DNA of 47,219 nt from Betaproteobacteria bacterium (GTDB lineage Bacteria > Pseudomonadota > Gammaproteobacteria > Burkholderiales > SG8-41): the NCBI GenBank assembly GCA_947486575.1, contig CANKUB010000022.1, forward strand, positions 1 to 47,219, in the 5' to 3' direction. The notes under the pieces are model-generated. The model did not search any database. It saw nothing but the letters and a program-made list of their open reading frames with translations, and was not told the origin of the DNA. Shown piece by piece: positions 1-7,566 of this stretch. Numbering within the stretch: the stretch's first letter is position 1; the number at the start of each line of letters is the position of its first letter. Position numbers and translations under genes: made by a program.

Positions 1-2
1 AC

Positions 3-194
3 CTAGGTGCCGTCTTAGCCAAGGCAATCGCCGAGTGGTTTCCGCAGCATGCAGCGACGATGGATGCAATGCTCGCAGCCTTTATGAAACAGACGGGTTA
101 CGTGCCGGGCTTGCAGGCTGCCGCCAGCCCAGCGGCAGCGGTCACGATGGACTTCGAAGGGTTAGCCAAGGAAGGTGCGCTGCATGCGAAATAA
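3..194 (+). CDS. C-terminal fragment of an unidentified protein
   Basis: An open frame enters from the left edge and ends at TAA 192-194, giving the last 63 residues of a protein whose start lies outside the window. The tail is rich in Ala and Met and ends ...FEGLAKEGALHAK. I do not recognise the family with confidence. A loose resemblance to the C-termini of periplasmic substrate-binding proteins is a guess only. The stop lies 21 nt before the TTG start of the beta-propeller gene, so the two may be co-transcribed. It is called coding because the frame is open from the edge, the codon use matches the neighbours, and the next gene has its own ribosome site just after the stop. Confidence 0.5.
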   Translation, partial: LGAVLAKAIAEWFPQHAATMDAMLAAFMKQTGYVPGLQAAASPAAAVTMDFEGLAKEGALHAK

Positions 195-215
195 CTTCAC
201 CAAGGAAAAATAATA

Positions 216-1197
216 TTGTTTAAACTCAATAAGTTACATAACTTCATTTTGACGCTGGCAGGCGTCACGGCGGCTTGGGGTGCCGCTGCGGTATGGGCGC
301 AGCAAGGGGTGGCGTTTGTCATTAACTCCAACGACGACACCGTCAGCCTGATCGACACCAAGACCTATAAGGAAATCTCGCGCAAACGGGTGGGGCGCGA
401 GCCACATCACGTTATGACCACGCCCGACGACAAGTCGCTGATCATCGCCAGCGTGCAAAGCAATGACCTGATGTTTTTTTGATCCGGTCACGGGCGAGTT
501 TCAAAAACGCATCGACAAAATCAGCGATCCATACCAACTCGGGTTTTCGCCTGACAAGAAATGGCTGGTGACAGCTTCGCTGGCGCTGGACCGGGTTGAT
601 ATATATAGCGCCGATTACAAGCTGTTGAAGCGGCTGCCCGCACTCAAGAGCCCCAGCCACATCATCTTCAGTGCTGACAACCGGCATGTGATCGTTACCC
701 TGCAGGACACCAACGCGGTGATGGTGATCGACGTCATCGCGCAGGCCGTGAAGGCAACTTACCCTATCGGCAAGACGCCGGCAGGCATCTGGATGTCGCC
801 CGACGACAAGCATATTTTTGTCGGACTGCTGGGCGAGGACAACGTCGCCGTGATGGATTGGCGCAGCGGCAAAATAGTCAAAAATGTCGTCACCGCACCC
901 GGTGCGCACAATTTCATGCCCATGGGTGACAAGCGTCGGCTGCTGGTGAGCAATCGCGTCGCCAACAGCATTTCGATTCTTGACATGAACACACTGTCAG
1001 TGCTGGAGACATTCAAAGTACCCGGCGGCCCGGACGATATGGAAATCACGGCGGACGGCAAAGAACTGTGGGTGACGTCGCGCTGGATCAACAAAGTCAC
1101 CGTGATCGACATGGATACTAAAAAAATCAAGACCCGGATTCCCGTGGGGCGCTCACCGCACGGGCTGTATTTTCATCACCATGCGCCGCTTCTCTAG
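216..1197 (+). pseudogene. YVTN-type beta-propeller protein, frameshifted in a T7 run
   Basis: This is an exported beta-propeller protein of the YVTN/YncE or cytochrome-d1-like type. Such proteins are periplasmic and often accompany redox or substrate-binding proteins. The TTG start at 216 is preceded by AAGGA at 202-206. The first 29 residues form a signal peptide ending near VWAQQ. Blade-like repeats follow (VINSNDDTVSLIDT, SADNRHVIVTLQDTNAVMVID, MSPDDKHIFVGLLGEDNVAVMD, ITADGKELWVTSRWINKVTVID). The frame breaks at a run of seven T (474-480): as written, translation stops at TGA 480-482 after 88 residues. With six T the protein continues without interruption as FFDPVTGEFQKR to the stop at 1195-1197, giving about 326 residues, a full propeller. 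Either this is a sequencing error in a homopolymer, or the gene is truly broken or switches by slippage. The family call is firm; the molecular role is unknown. Confidence 0.75.
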
Positions 1198-1237
1198 CAG
1201 CGCCCGAATCCCACAACATTTCCGTCGCGTAACACTT

Positions 1238-2029
1238 CTACACGGCGTCGCCGTTTCCCAGCGCAGTGGAATTGAATCCGCCGTCCACATACACCACCTC
1301 GCCCGTGATGCCGCTGGCCAGATCAGAGAGCAGAAAAGCAACGACATTGCCCACTTCTTCGATGGTGACATTGCGCCGGAGGGGCGCCTGGCGCTCGTTG
1401 TAGGCCAGCAACTTGCTAAAGTTGCCGATCCCGGCAGCAGCCAACGTTTTGATCGGTCCAGCCGACACCGCATTCGCCCGTATGCCGGTCGCACCCAGAC
1501 TGACGGCCATGTAGCGCACTGAGGCCTCAAGGCTGGCCTTTGCCAATCCCATAATATTGTAATTGGGCATCGTACGAACCGCCCCCAGGTAAGATAACGT
1601 CACAAGAGAAGCGGCGCGGCCCCGCATCATGCGCCGGGCGGCTTTTGCCAGCGCTGGAAAGCTGTACGCGCTGATGTCATGAGCGATGTGAAACGCATCA
1701 CGCGAGAGGGTTTCCAGAAAGTCGCCGGACAATGCCTCTCGCGGCGCGTAGGCGATGGAATGCACAATACCATCTAACGCATCCCATTCGTGCCCCAAAC
1801 TGTCGAACACCGCCTGAATTTCAGGGTCACTGGCCACATCGCACGGAAACAGCAGGCTACTGCCGAAATCCTTTGCCATTTCCGCAACGCGATTGCGGTA
1901 ACGTTCACTCTGATAGGTAAAAGCCAGCTCGGCACCTTCGCGGCGGGCGGCTACCGCCACACCATAAGCGATGGAACGGTTGCTCAGTAGCCCGGTGATA
2001 AGAATTTTCTTGCCAACCAGAAAGCCCAT
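1238..2029 (-). CDS. fabI: Enoyl-[acyl-carrier-protein] reductase (NADH), FabI
   Basis: FabI reduces trans-2-enoyl-ACP to acyl-ACP, the last step of each fatty-acid elongation cycle in the cytoplasm. The protein has 263 residues, the usual FabI length. It starts [13 protein letters not shown], with the modified dinucleotide-binding segment SIAYG typical of FabI rather than a classical GxxxGxG. The catalytic pattern SYLG...NYNIMGLAK is present, equivalent to E. coli Tyr146, Tyr156 and Lys163. The substrate-loop sequence [10 protein letters not shown] and the C-terminal VDGGF are also typical. It lies 78 nt downstream of the MFS gene on the same strand and converges with the propeller gene. Nothing in it looks damaged. 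Confidence 0.96.
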   Translation of the reverse strand: MGFLVGKKILITGLLSNRSIAYGVAVAARREGAELAFTYQSERYRNRVAEMAKDFGSSLLFPCDVASDPEIQAVFDSLGHEWDALDGIVHSIAYAPREALSGDFLETLSRDAFHIAHDISAYSFPALAKAARRMMRGRAASLVTLSYLGAVRTMPNYNIMGLAKASLEASVRYMAVSLGATGIRANAVSAGPIKTLAAAGIGNFSKLLAYNERQAPLRRNVTIEEVGNVVAFLLSDLASGITGEVVYVDGGFNSTALGNGDAV

Positions 2030-2107
2030 AAATTATTTCCCTCAACTCGAGTTGCACATTGTCATCGCGGTGAGACCTTATCCCGGTTGAGGCGGCCGGT
2101 TGTTGAT

Positions 2108-3376
2108 TTAACGAATAGTCAGCTGCTGTTCCTGTGCACGGTGGCGCATATTTGCCAGCGCTACGCTGAGCATCACGCCAACAATGCATAAGGCACTAAT
2201 ACCCAGAAATCCCACCTTGAAAGATCCCGTGATGTCCTTGACCATTCCCAGCGAGTAAGCCGTAACCAGTCCGCCCAAATTCGCAAACAGATTGCTGAAG
2301 CCGATCGCGGTGCCCGCTGCACGTGGTCCCACTGCCTCCACCGGCACAAAATACAGCGGCCCGAAGTAAATCTGCACAAACACCGATCCGCATGCGATGA
2401 CTATCAGCAGCGCCGAAGTCGACTCCACCCATGTCAGCAGCGCGCAGGTGCACGCCAGCCCGACCAACGATGCGCCAATGATCAGCGACGGGCTTCTAAA
2501 CCGATCAGACAAATAGCCGCCCAGCGGGTTTGCCAGTGCCGAGAGTGCTGCGCTCATGGCGACCACAAAACCGACGGACTGTAACGAAAATCCCCGGTCG
2601 GCGATCAGCATCGATGGCAGCCAGAACACAAAACCCGTGACCGCGCTAAAGCGCACGATCTGAATCGCGCTGCACAACCACAACACTTTGCTATGCAGCA
2701 GGTGCACCGCTTCCTGCATGGCAAAGGGCCGCGCGCCCGCCTTTCGCGGTTTTTCACTGCCGAAGGTATAAAACAGAATTGCGCCACACGCGCCCGCCGC
2801 AGCGAAAAGCATGATTGCCATTCGCCATCCCAAGGCCACGGTAAGCGCCGGGCCAATCAGGGCGAGAATGATGTTGCCGGTGTAAGCGCCCAGCATATAC
2901 AGGCTCATCGCCATGGCACCTTGCCCCCGTGGGTACCATGACGCCAGCAGCGCCAGGCCAGGCGCGAACAATAGCGCTCGAAATGCGCCAGCCACAAACA
3001 GGACAGTCACCGCTGCCCAAAAGACATGAATCAGACCCACCGTCAAAGTCAGTATGGACCAACCCATCAGCCCAACAAAGAACAAGCGGCGCGGGCCATA
3101 ACGATCGGCGAGAAACCCGGCTGGAATCTGACCCAGGGCATAACTCAGTGTTGCCGCAACCGACAACATGCCAGCCTGCGCATAGCTGATATGCAAATCC
3201 TCGCGGATCAGCGGTAAAAAAAGCGCCAGGCCGATAAAGGTAAGGCTATGAAATGCCTGGCACACGAATACCAGCATGACATTGGTCAGGCGCTTTCGTG
3301 TAGCAGGGTCAGGTGACGCAATATCTACCGCGCCGCTGACGGGGTGGTGTGCAAGCAAACTTGCTGGATTGCGCAT
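2108..3376 (-). CDS. Major facilitator superfamily transporter
   Basis: This 422-residue inner-membrane protein has about 12 hydrophobic segments, after a polar N-terminal stretch of about 30 residues. The MFS loop 2-3 signature is seen as GFLADRYGPRR (around residue 88), and its relative GGYLSDRFRSP lies in the second half. A positively charged central loop (GSEKPRKAGARPF) separates the two six-helix bundles. The substrate cannot be read from the sequence; anion or organic-acid symporters of the ACS/D-galactonate type and general MFS exporters are both possible. It precedes fabI on the same strand. ATG at 3374-3376 is used; no strong ribosome site precedes it. The long gap to nrdD could carry its promoter. 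Confidence 0.85.
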   Translation of the reverse strand: MRNPASLLAHHPVSGAVDIASPDPATRKRLTNVMLVFVCQAFHSLTFIGLALFLPLIREDLHISYAQAGMLSVAATLSYALGQIPAGFLADRYGPRRLFFVGLMGWSILTLTVGLIHVFWAAVTVLFVAGAFRALLFAPGLALLASWYPRGQGAMAMSLYMLGAYTGNIILALIGPALTVALGWRMAIMLFAAAGACGAILFYTFGSEKPRKAGARPFAMQEAVHLLHSKVLWLCSAIQIVRFSAVTGFVFWLPSMLIADRGFSLQSVGFVVAMSAALSALANPLGGYLSDRFRSPSLIIGASLVGLACTCALLTWVESTSALLIVIACGSVFVQIYFGPLYFVPVEAVGPRAAGTAIGFSNLFANLGGLVTAYSLGMVKDITGSFKVGFLGISALCIVGVMLSVALANMRHRAQEQQLTIR

Positions 3377-3728
3377 TAGGGATCGACCGAGCGAGTTAAA
3401 TCAGCTTTTAGTCTATCGGCCCTCGCCTCTAAGAACTTTGATTTGCATTAAGAGCATCGATATGAAGTACCGAAATTTTAAACGGCATGATCTGCAAAGC
3501 TGTTCAAGAAAATTTACTGAGCGCGTCACATATCACAGAGGGTCGATAGCGCATACAGATGATTGCGCAGTTTTGACATTCAGGCGCGCTCACCAGCTGG
3601 CATTCTTGATTCGTATCAAGAAAAAAGAAAATACTCGCGTGCGAGTCCCAGAAACAGATTGATCACCACAAGATATGGGCCACAATCGCTAGACACCTAC
3701 AAACTATTGGGCAAGTGGGAGAGATTTC
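3377..3728. other. Divergent intergenic region between MFS gene and nrdD
   Basis: This 352-nt gap separates the divergent MFS gene and nrdD. It is AT-richer than the flanking genes. It holds a perfect FNR-type palindrome (3606-3619, listed separately) and a good nrdD ribosome site (GGGAGAG at 3718-3724). A plus-strand open frame through most of it has no ribosome site and no family resemblance and is not called. I saw no RNA gene in it. Confidence 0.6.
3606..3619. promoter_or_regulatory. FNR/DNR-type operator upstream of nrdD
   Basis: TTGATTCGTATCAA is a perfect match to the consensus TTGAT-N4-ATCAA. Its centre lies about 116 nt before the nrdD start, so a class II promoter would give a leader of roughly 75 nt. 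The oxygen-sensitive class III reductase downstream is a classic target of FNR-family control. The site alone cannot tell FNR/ANR from DNR. Confidence 0.8.
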
Positions 3729-5759
3729 ATGGAAGCACGCGTCACAGAGTTAGTGTCACTGCCATCACAGGTTATCAAGCGGAGCGGACGTTCAAGTTCA
3801 TTCGACGCCGGCAAAATATTGAAAGCGATATCCCGTGCGGGCGATGCCACATCGGAATACGCAATCGATGAAGCTCAACGTATTTCCGCCAGTGTGCTGC
3901 GTGTCATTGGGCACCGTTTCACGCAACGCGCGCCCTCTATCGAAGACATACAGGATATCGTCGAACAGCAATTGGCGGCGTCCGGCCACTTTAAAACGGC
4001 GCGGGCGTACATCGTGTATCGAGAACAACACAAGCACCTGCGTGAAGACAACAGGACACTGCTGGATGTTGAATCCTCCGTAAACGAATATCTCGATCAG
4101 CAAGACTGGCGCGTCAACGCCAATGCCAATCAAGGCTATTCGCTCGGCGGGCTGATTCTCAATATCGCTGGAAAAGTCACCGCCAACTACTGGCTTGACC
4201 ATGTCTACCCGCCGGAAGTTGGCGCGGCGCATCGCGAGGCGGATATTCACATTCACGATCTCGACATGCTGGCCGGTTATTGCGCCGGCTGGTCGCTGCG
4301 CACGCTTTTGGCCGAAGGACTCAATGGCGTGCCAGGCAAAGTGGAGTCGCGTCCGCCGAAACATCTGTCCAGTGCCGTTGGGCAAATCGTCAATTTTCTC
4401 GGCACACTGCAAAACGAATGGGCCGGCGCGCAGGCATTCAGTTCGTTCGACACCTACATGGCGCCTTTTGTGCGTAAAGACCGTTTGCCATACGCAGAAA
4501 TAAAGCAATGTATTCAAGAGCTTATATACAATCTCAATGTGCCGTCGCGGTGGGGCACGCAGACCCCGTTCACCAATCTGACGTTCGACTGGACTTGCCC
4601 CGACGACCTGCGCGACAACGTGCCGGTGATAGCTGGCGAAGAAATGCCATTCACCTATGGTGATCTCGAACCCGAAATGGAGATGATCAACCGCGCTTAT
4701 ATCGAAGTGATGATGGCGGGGGACGCCAAAGGGCGCGTATTCACATTCCCCATTCCCACCTATAACATCACGCGAGATTTTCCCTGGGATAGTCCGCTAG
4801 CTGATTTGCTGTTCGAGATGACCGCAAAATACGGCTTGCCGTACTTTCAGAATTTCATCAACTCCGACCTTCAGCCCAACATGGTGCGCTCGATGTGCTG
4901 CCGCTTGCAACTCGATCTGCGCGAGTTACTCAAACGCGGCAACGGTCTGTTTGGATCGGCTGAACAGACCGGCTCGCTCGGCGTCGTCACGCTCAATTGC
5001 GCGCGACTCGGTTTGATCTGCCGGGGTGACGAAGCTGCCTTGCTCAAGCGCACCAATCACCTGATTGATCTCGCACGCAACAGCCTCGAGATTAAACGCA
5101 AAGTCATCCAGCGTCACATGGACAACGGCCTGTTTCCGTACACCAAACGCTATCTGGGCACGCTGCGCAATCACTTTTCAACTATCGGCGTTAACGGCAT
5201 TAACGAGATGATCCGCAACTTCACTGACGATGCGCACGACATCACCAGCGAATGGGGGCACACCTTCGCCTGCCGCTTTCTCGATCACGTGCGCAGCCGC
5301 ATCGTAACCGTGCAAGAGGAGACGGGCCATATGTATAACCTCGAAGCAACGCCCGCCGAAGGCACTACCTACCGCTTTGCAAAAGAAGATCGCAAGCGTT
5401 ATCCCGGCATACTGCAGGCCGGCACCGATAACACACCGTACTACACCAATTCTTCGCAACTCCCGGTCGGCTTTACCGATGACCCCTTCGAAGCACTTGA
5501 ACGGCAAGAGCAACTGCAACGCAAGTACACCGGTGGCACCGTGCTGCACCTGTATATGAACGAACGTGTCAGTTCCGTCCATGCGTGCAAAACACTGGTG
5601 CGGCGATCATTGGAGCGATTTTCACTGCCTTATATCACCATCACGCCAACGTTCTCGATCTGCCCGCGCCACGGCTACCTGTCCGGCGAGCATCCCTACT
5701 GCCCGAAATGCGACGATGACCTCATCACCAAAAAATTACTTGAATTGCAAGCCGCTTAA
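3729..5759 (+). CDS. nrdD: Anaerobic ribonucleoside-triphosphate reductase, catalytic part (NrdD without glycyl-radical domain)
   Basis: NrdD reduces ribonucleotides to deoxyribonucleotides without oxygen, using a glycyl radical made by NrdG. This 676-residue protein has an N-terminal ATP-cone (from about residue 15, VIKRSGRSSSFDAGKI) and the class III barrel, including VNANANQGYSLGGL, DLDMLAGYCAGWS (active-site Cys), FNLNVPSRWGTQTPFTN-type and RSMCCRLQLD segments. It ends with a zinc-site tail ICPRHGYL...YCPKC. Canonical NrdD continues from here into the glycyl-radical loop. In this genome the frame stops at TAA 5757-5759, and that loop is on the next small gene, 15 nt later and in the same frame. 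The ATG at 3729 has GGGAGAG upstream. An FNR-type site lies in the promoter. Confidence 0.95.
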   Translation: MEARVTELVSLPSQVIKRSGRSSSFDAGKILKAISRAGDATSEYAIDEAQRISASVLRVIGHRFTQRAPSIEDIQDIVEQQLAASGHFKTARAYIVYREQHKHLREDNRTLLDVESSVNEYLDQQDWRVNANANQGYSLGGLILNIAGKVTANYWLDHVYPPEVGAAHREADIHIHDLDMLAGYCAGWSLRTLLAEGLNGVPGKVESRPPKHLSSAVGQIVNFLGTLQNEWAGAQAFSSFDTYMAPFVRKDRLPYAEIKQCIQELIYNLNVPSRWGTQTPFTNLTFDWTCPDDLRDNVPVIAGEEMPFTYGDLEPEMEMINRAYIEVMMAGDAKGRVFTFPIPTYNITRDFPWDSPLADLLFEMTAKYGLPYFQNFINSDLQPNMVRSMCCRLQLDLRELLKRGNGLFGSAEQTGSLGVVTLNCARLGLICRGDEAALLKRTNHLIDLARNSLEIKRKVIQRHMDNGLFPYTKRYLGTLRNHFSTIGVNGINEMIRNFTDDAHDITSEWGHTFACRFLDHVRSRIVTVQEETGHMYNLEATPAEGTTYRFAKEDRKRYPGILQAGTDNTPYYTNSSQLPVGFTDDPFEALERQEQLQRKYTGGTVLHLYMNERVSSVHACKTLVRRSLERFSLPYITITPTFSICPRHGYLSGEHPYCPKCDDDLITKKLLELQAA

Positions 5760-5774
5760 CACCAGGAGACCACC

Positions 5775-5975
5775 ATGAACGCTATGAACAATTTGACCGA
5801 ACTGCAAAGCCTTGCCAAGCCCATCACGCTCAACGACAGCGAGCGCCAGCCCTGCGAAATCTGGACAAGGGTCATGGGATACCACCGTCCCGTGTCGTCT
5901 TTCAATATCGGCAAGACAGGAGAGTTCCACGAGCGCCGGTTTTTTGAGGAATCGAGCGCACGCCTTGAAAGATGA
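5775..5975 (+). CDS. Stand-alone glycyl-radical domain of anaerobic ribonucleotide reductase (NrdD C-terminus)
   Basis: This 66-residue protein carries what is normally the C-terminal end of NrdD. The core is ERQPCEIWTRVMGYHRPV followed by SSFNIGKTGEFHERRFF. RVMGY matches the glycyl-radical motif (Arg-Val-x-Gly-Tyr), in which Gly carries the radical. The gene starts at ATG 5775 with AGGAG at 5763-5767, a proper ribosome site, and lies in the same frame as nrdD, separated by one TAA and 15 nt. The likely explanation is a two-polypeptide NrdD whose radical loop docks into the barrel, comparable to the stand-alone radical domain GrcA/YfiD of pyruvate formate-lyase. Whether this split is common in related bacteria I cannot check. 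A low-level readthrough fusion is also possible. The end overlaps nrdG. Confidence 0.85.
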   Translation: MNAMNNLTELQSLAKPITLNDSERQPCEIWTRVMGYHRPVSSFNIGKTGEFHERRFFEESSARLER

Positions 5976-6669
5976 CGCCGCAAGGTTGCGGATCGGCGGA
6001 TTCGTCCCGCTATCGACCACAGATTTCCCCGGCAAACTCGCTGCGGTTGTCTTCTGCCAGGGCTGCCCGTGGCGTTGCCCGTACTGTCACAATCCCCACT
6101 TGCTACCACGTCGCGCCACGCGCGCCATTGACTGGGATAGCATCCTCGACTTTCTGCGGCGGCGTCGCGGCCTGCTCGATGCTGTTGTCTTCAGTGGCGG
6201 CGAACCCACACTACAAACCGGGCTTGCAGCGGCCATGTGCGAGGTCAAGTCGATGGGCTTCGAAATCGGATTGCACACGGCAGGCGTCGACTCACAACAG
6301 CTTTGTTCAGTGCTGCCACTCGTAGACTGGGTCGGCCTGGACATCAAGGCCAAGACAGACGACTACCCGGGCGTGACCGGCGCCCCATTTAGCGGACAGC
6401 GCGCCTGGCATAGTCTTGCCGCTCTACAGAGGAGTGGCGTCGCATACGAAGTGCGTACCACGCTTCATCCGCATCTGTTGCCAGCCGCAGCCTTGATGGA
6501 TCTCGTGAAAGATCTAGCTGGCTGCGGCGTCACTCACTACGTGGTGCAGGAATACCGCTCTACCATTGACTTCGCACACGCGCTACCAGAAACAGCATCG
6601 TACCTTACCCCGTCATTCTGTGCGACGCTAGTGCGCGAACTCCCCGCGCTTACGGTGCGCCGCGCGTAA
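5965..6669 (+). CDS. nrdG: Anaerobic ribonucleotide reductase activating protein (radical SAM), NrdG type
   Basis: NrdG uses a [4Fe-4S] cluster and S-adenosylmethionine to form the glycyl radical of NrdD. Here its target is the 66-residue protein encoded just upstream. The cluster motif is C-P-W-R-C-P-Y-C-H-N (CxxxCxxC) near residue 34 of the chosen start, preceded by GFVPLSTTDFPGK, the usual opening of the subgroup that resembles pyruvate formate-lyase activases. SGGEPTLQ and VGLDIKA are the expected SAM-barrel segments. I chose TTG 5965, overlapping the stop of the upstream gene, which gives 234 residues, the common length. Another TTG at 5986 is possible. Longer starts would run through the radical-domain gene and give non-family sequence. 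Confidence 0.88.
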   Translation: MKDDAARLRIGGFVPLSTTDFPGKLAAVVFCQGCPWRCPYCHNPHLLPRRATRAIDWDSILDFLRRRRGLLDAVVFSGGEPTLQTGLAAAMCEVKSMGFEIGLHTAGVDSQQLCSVLPLVDWVGLDIKAKTDDYPGVTGAPFSGQRAWHSLAALQRSGVAYEVRTTLHPHLLPAAALMDLVKDLAGCGVTHYVVQEYRSTIDFAHALPETASYLTPSFCATLVRELPALTVRRA

Positions 6670-6697
6670 TTTGCATGAGGTCGAGCAGCAGTGCTTT

Positions 6698-6711
6698 TTG
6701 ATCTACATCAA
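6698..6711. promoter_or_regulatory. FNR/DNR-type operator upstream of the DNR-like regulator
   Basis: TTGATCTACATCAA is a perfect TTGAT-N4-ATCAA palindrome. It is centred 70 nt before the ATG at 6775, which would place a class II start site near 6746. It supports the later start of the regulator, because an upstream GTG frame would run through the operator. Autoregulation or control by an FNR homologue elsewhere is likely. Confidence 0.82.
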
Positions 6712-6774
6712 GCCTTACGTCACGGCAGCGTGGACAATGATCTGCGAGATGGATGCACGCCTCTCTCCGCCACA

Positions 6775-7467
6775 ATGCCCACTCCCACGCCGCCCACCGA
6801 ACACTTTCTAGCCCACGTGCCACTATTCCGCGAACTTCCCGGTGCCGATATTCAACGCATTGCAAGCAAGACGGTCGCCATTGATGCGCCACGCGGCACC
6901 GTACTGCTGCGCCGCGGCGACCCGTGCCGCGGATTTCACGTCATCGTATTTGGCCGGATAAAGCTGTCGCTGCAATCGCCGAAAGGCAGTGAAAAGGTGG
7001 TGGAGTTAATGGGTGCCGGCCAGAGTTTCGGCGAAGCCTTGATGTTTATCGAAGAACCCTATCTGGTGACTGCGGAGAGCGTCGACGACGCCAAGGTGCT
7101 GCATGTAGCCCGCGAAATTGTGTTTGCGGAAATCGACCGCGATCCGCGTTTCGCGCGCCGTATGCTGGCGGGGTTGAGCTGGCGTCTGCATCACCTGATG
7201 ATGGATGTCGAATCTTATACGCTGCGCTCTGGCACGCAGCGCGTCGTTGGATATTTGTTGCGCGACAGCGCTGAACGCAGTCCAGCCAATTCCCTCACCA
7301 TCCGTCTCGAAGCTACGAAAGGCGTCATCGCGTCGAGGCTCAATCTCACCCAGGAGCATTTTTCAAGAATTCTGCACCAGTTGATGGGAGCAGGGCTGAT
7401 CGAAATCAGCAGGCGGGAAATCAACGTTCCTGATATTCAGCGATTACTGCATCATGACATGGACTGA
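6775..7467 (+). CDS. dnr: CRP/FNR-family transcription regulator, DNR type
   Basis: This 230-residue regulator has an N-terminal cyclic-nucleotide-fold sensor domain (GTVLLRRGDPCRGFHVIVFGRIKL), a long dimer helix, and a C-terminal winged helix with recognition helix TQEHFSRILHQL. The E-x2-SR pattern is the one that reads TTGAT half-sites. The FNR cysteine cluster is absent: the called protein has only one Cys. It therefore should not be an iron-sulphur oxygen sensor. GQSFGEALMF is close to the equivalent segment in DNR, the haem-dependent NO sensor of denitrifiers. Together with neighbours nnrS, nar and the nitronate monooxygenase, this favours a nitrogen-oxide sensor. ATG 6775 is used because the FNR-type site lies just upstream. 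It could instead be another CRP/FNR subgroup; direct ligand evidence is lacking. Confidence 0.82.
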   Translation: MPTPTPPTEHFLAHVPLFRELPGADIQRIASKTVAIDAPRGTVLLRRGDPCRGFHVIVFGRIKLSLQSPKGSEKVVELMGAGQSFGEALMFIEEPYLVTAESVDDAKVLHVAREIVFAEIDRDPRFARRMLAGLSWRLHHLMMDVESYTLRSGTQRVVGYLLRDSAERSPANSLTIRLEATKGVIASRLNLTQEHFSRILHQLMGAGLIEISRREINVPDIQRLLHHDMD

Positions 7468-7497
7468 CATGAATAGCTCCGGCGCAAACCGCATTTT

Positions 7498-7511
7498 TTA
7501 ATGCGTATCAA
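7498..7511. promoter_or_regulatory. Near-consensus FNR/DNR-type operator upstream of the nitronate monooxygenase gene
   Basis: TTAATGCGTATCAA matches TTGAT-N4-ATCAA with one mismatch (third base). Its centre is about 62 nt before the ATG at 7567, so a class II start would fall near 7546. The gap is only 99 nt long, so this is the likely promoter region of the gene. Confidence 0.6.
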
Positions 7512-7566
7512 AGACTGTCTGCGGCAACCACCCTAGACTGCAAGTTTGATTCCTTCGTTCAGCACA

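Noticed and set aside
474-480. Programmed ribosomal frameshifting in the propeller gene
   Set aside because: No family precedent known to me and no clear stimulatory structure; error or mutation is simpler.
3276-3662. Plus-strand frame of 128 codons in the gap before nrdD
   Set aside because: It begins inside the MFS gene, has no ribosome site, runs through the FNR-type site and shows no family pattern.
3658-3672. TTGATCACCACAAG as a second FNR-type site before nrdD
   Set aside because: The second half-site does not match ATCAA or GTCAA.
5757-5759. nrdD stop read as selenocysteine
   Set aside because: The codon is TAA, not TGA, and the next gene has its own ribosome site and ATG.
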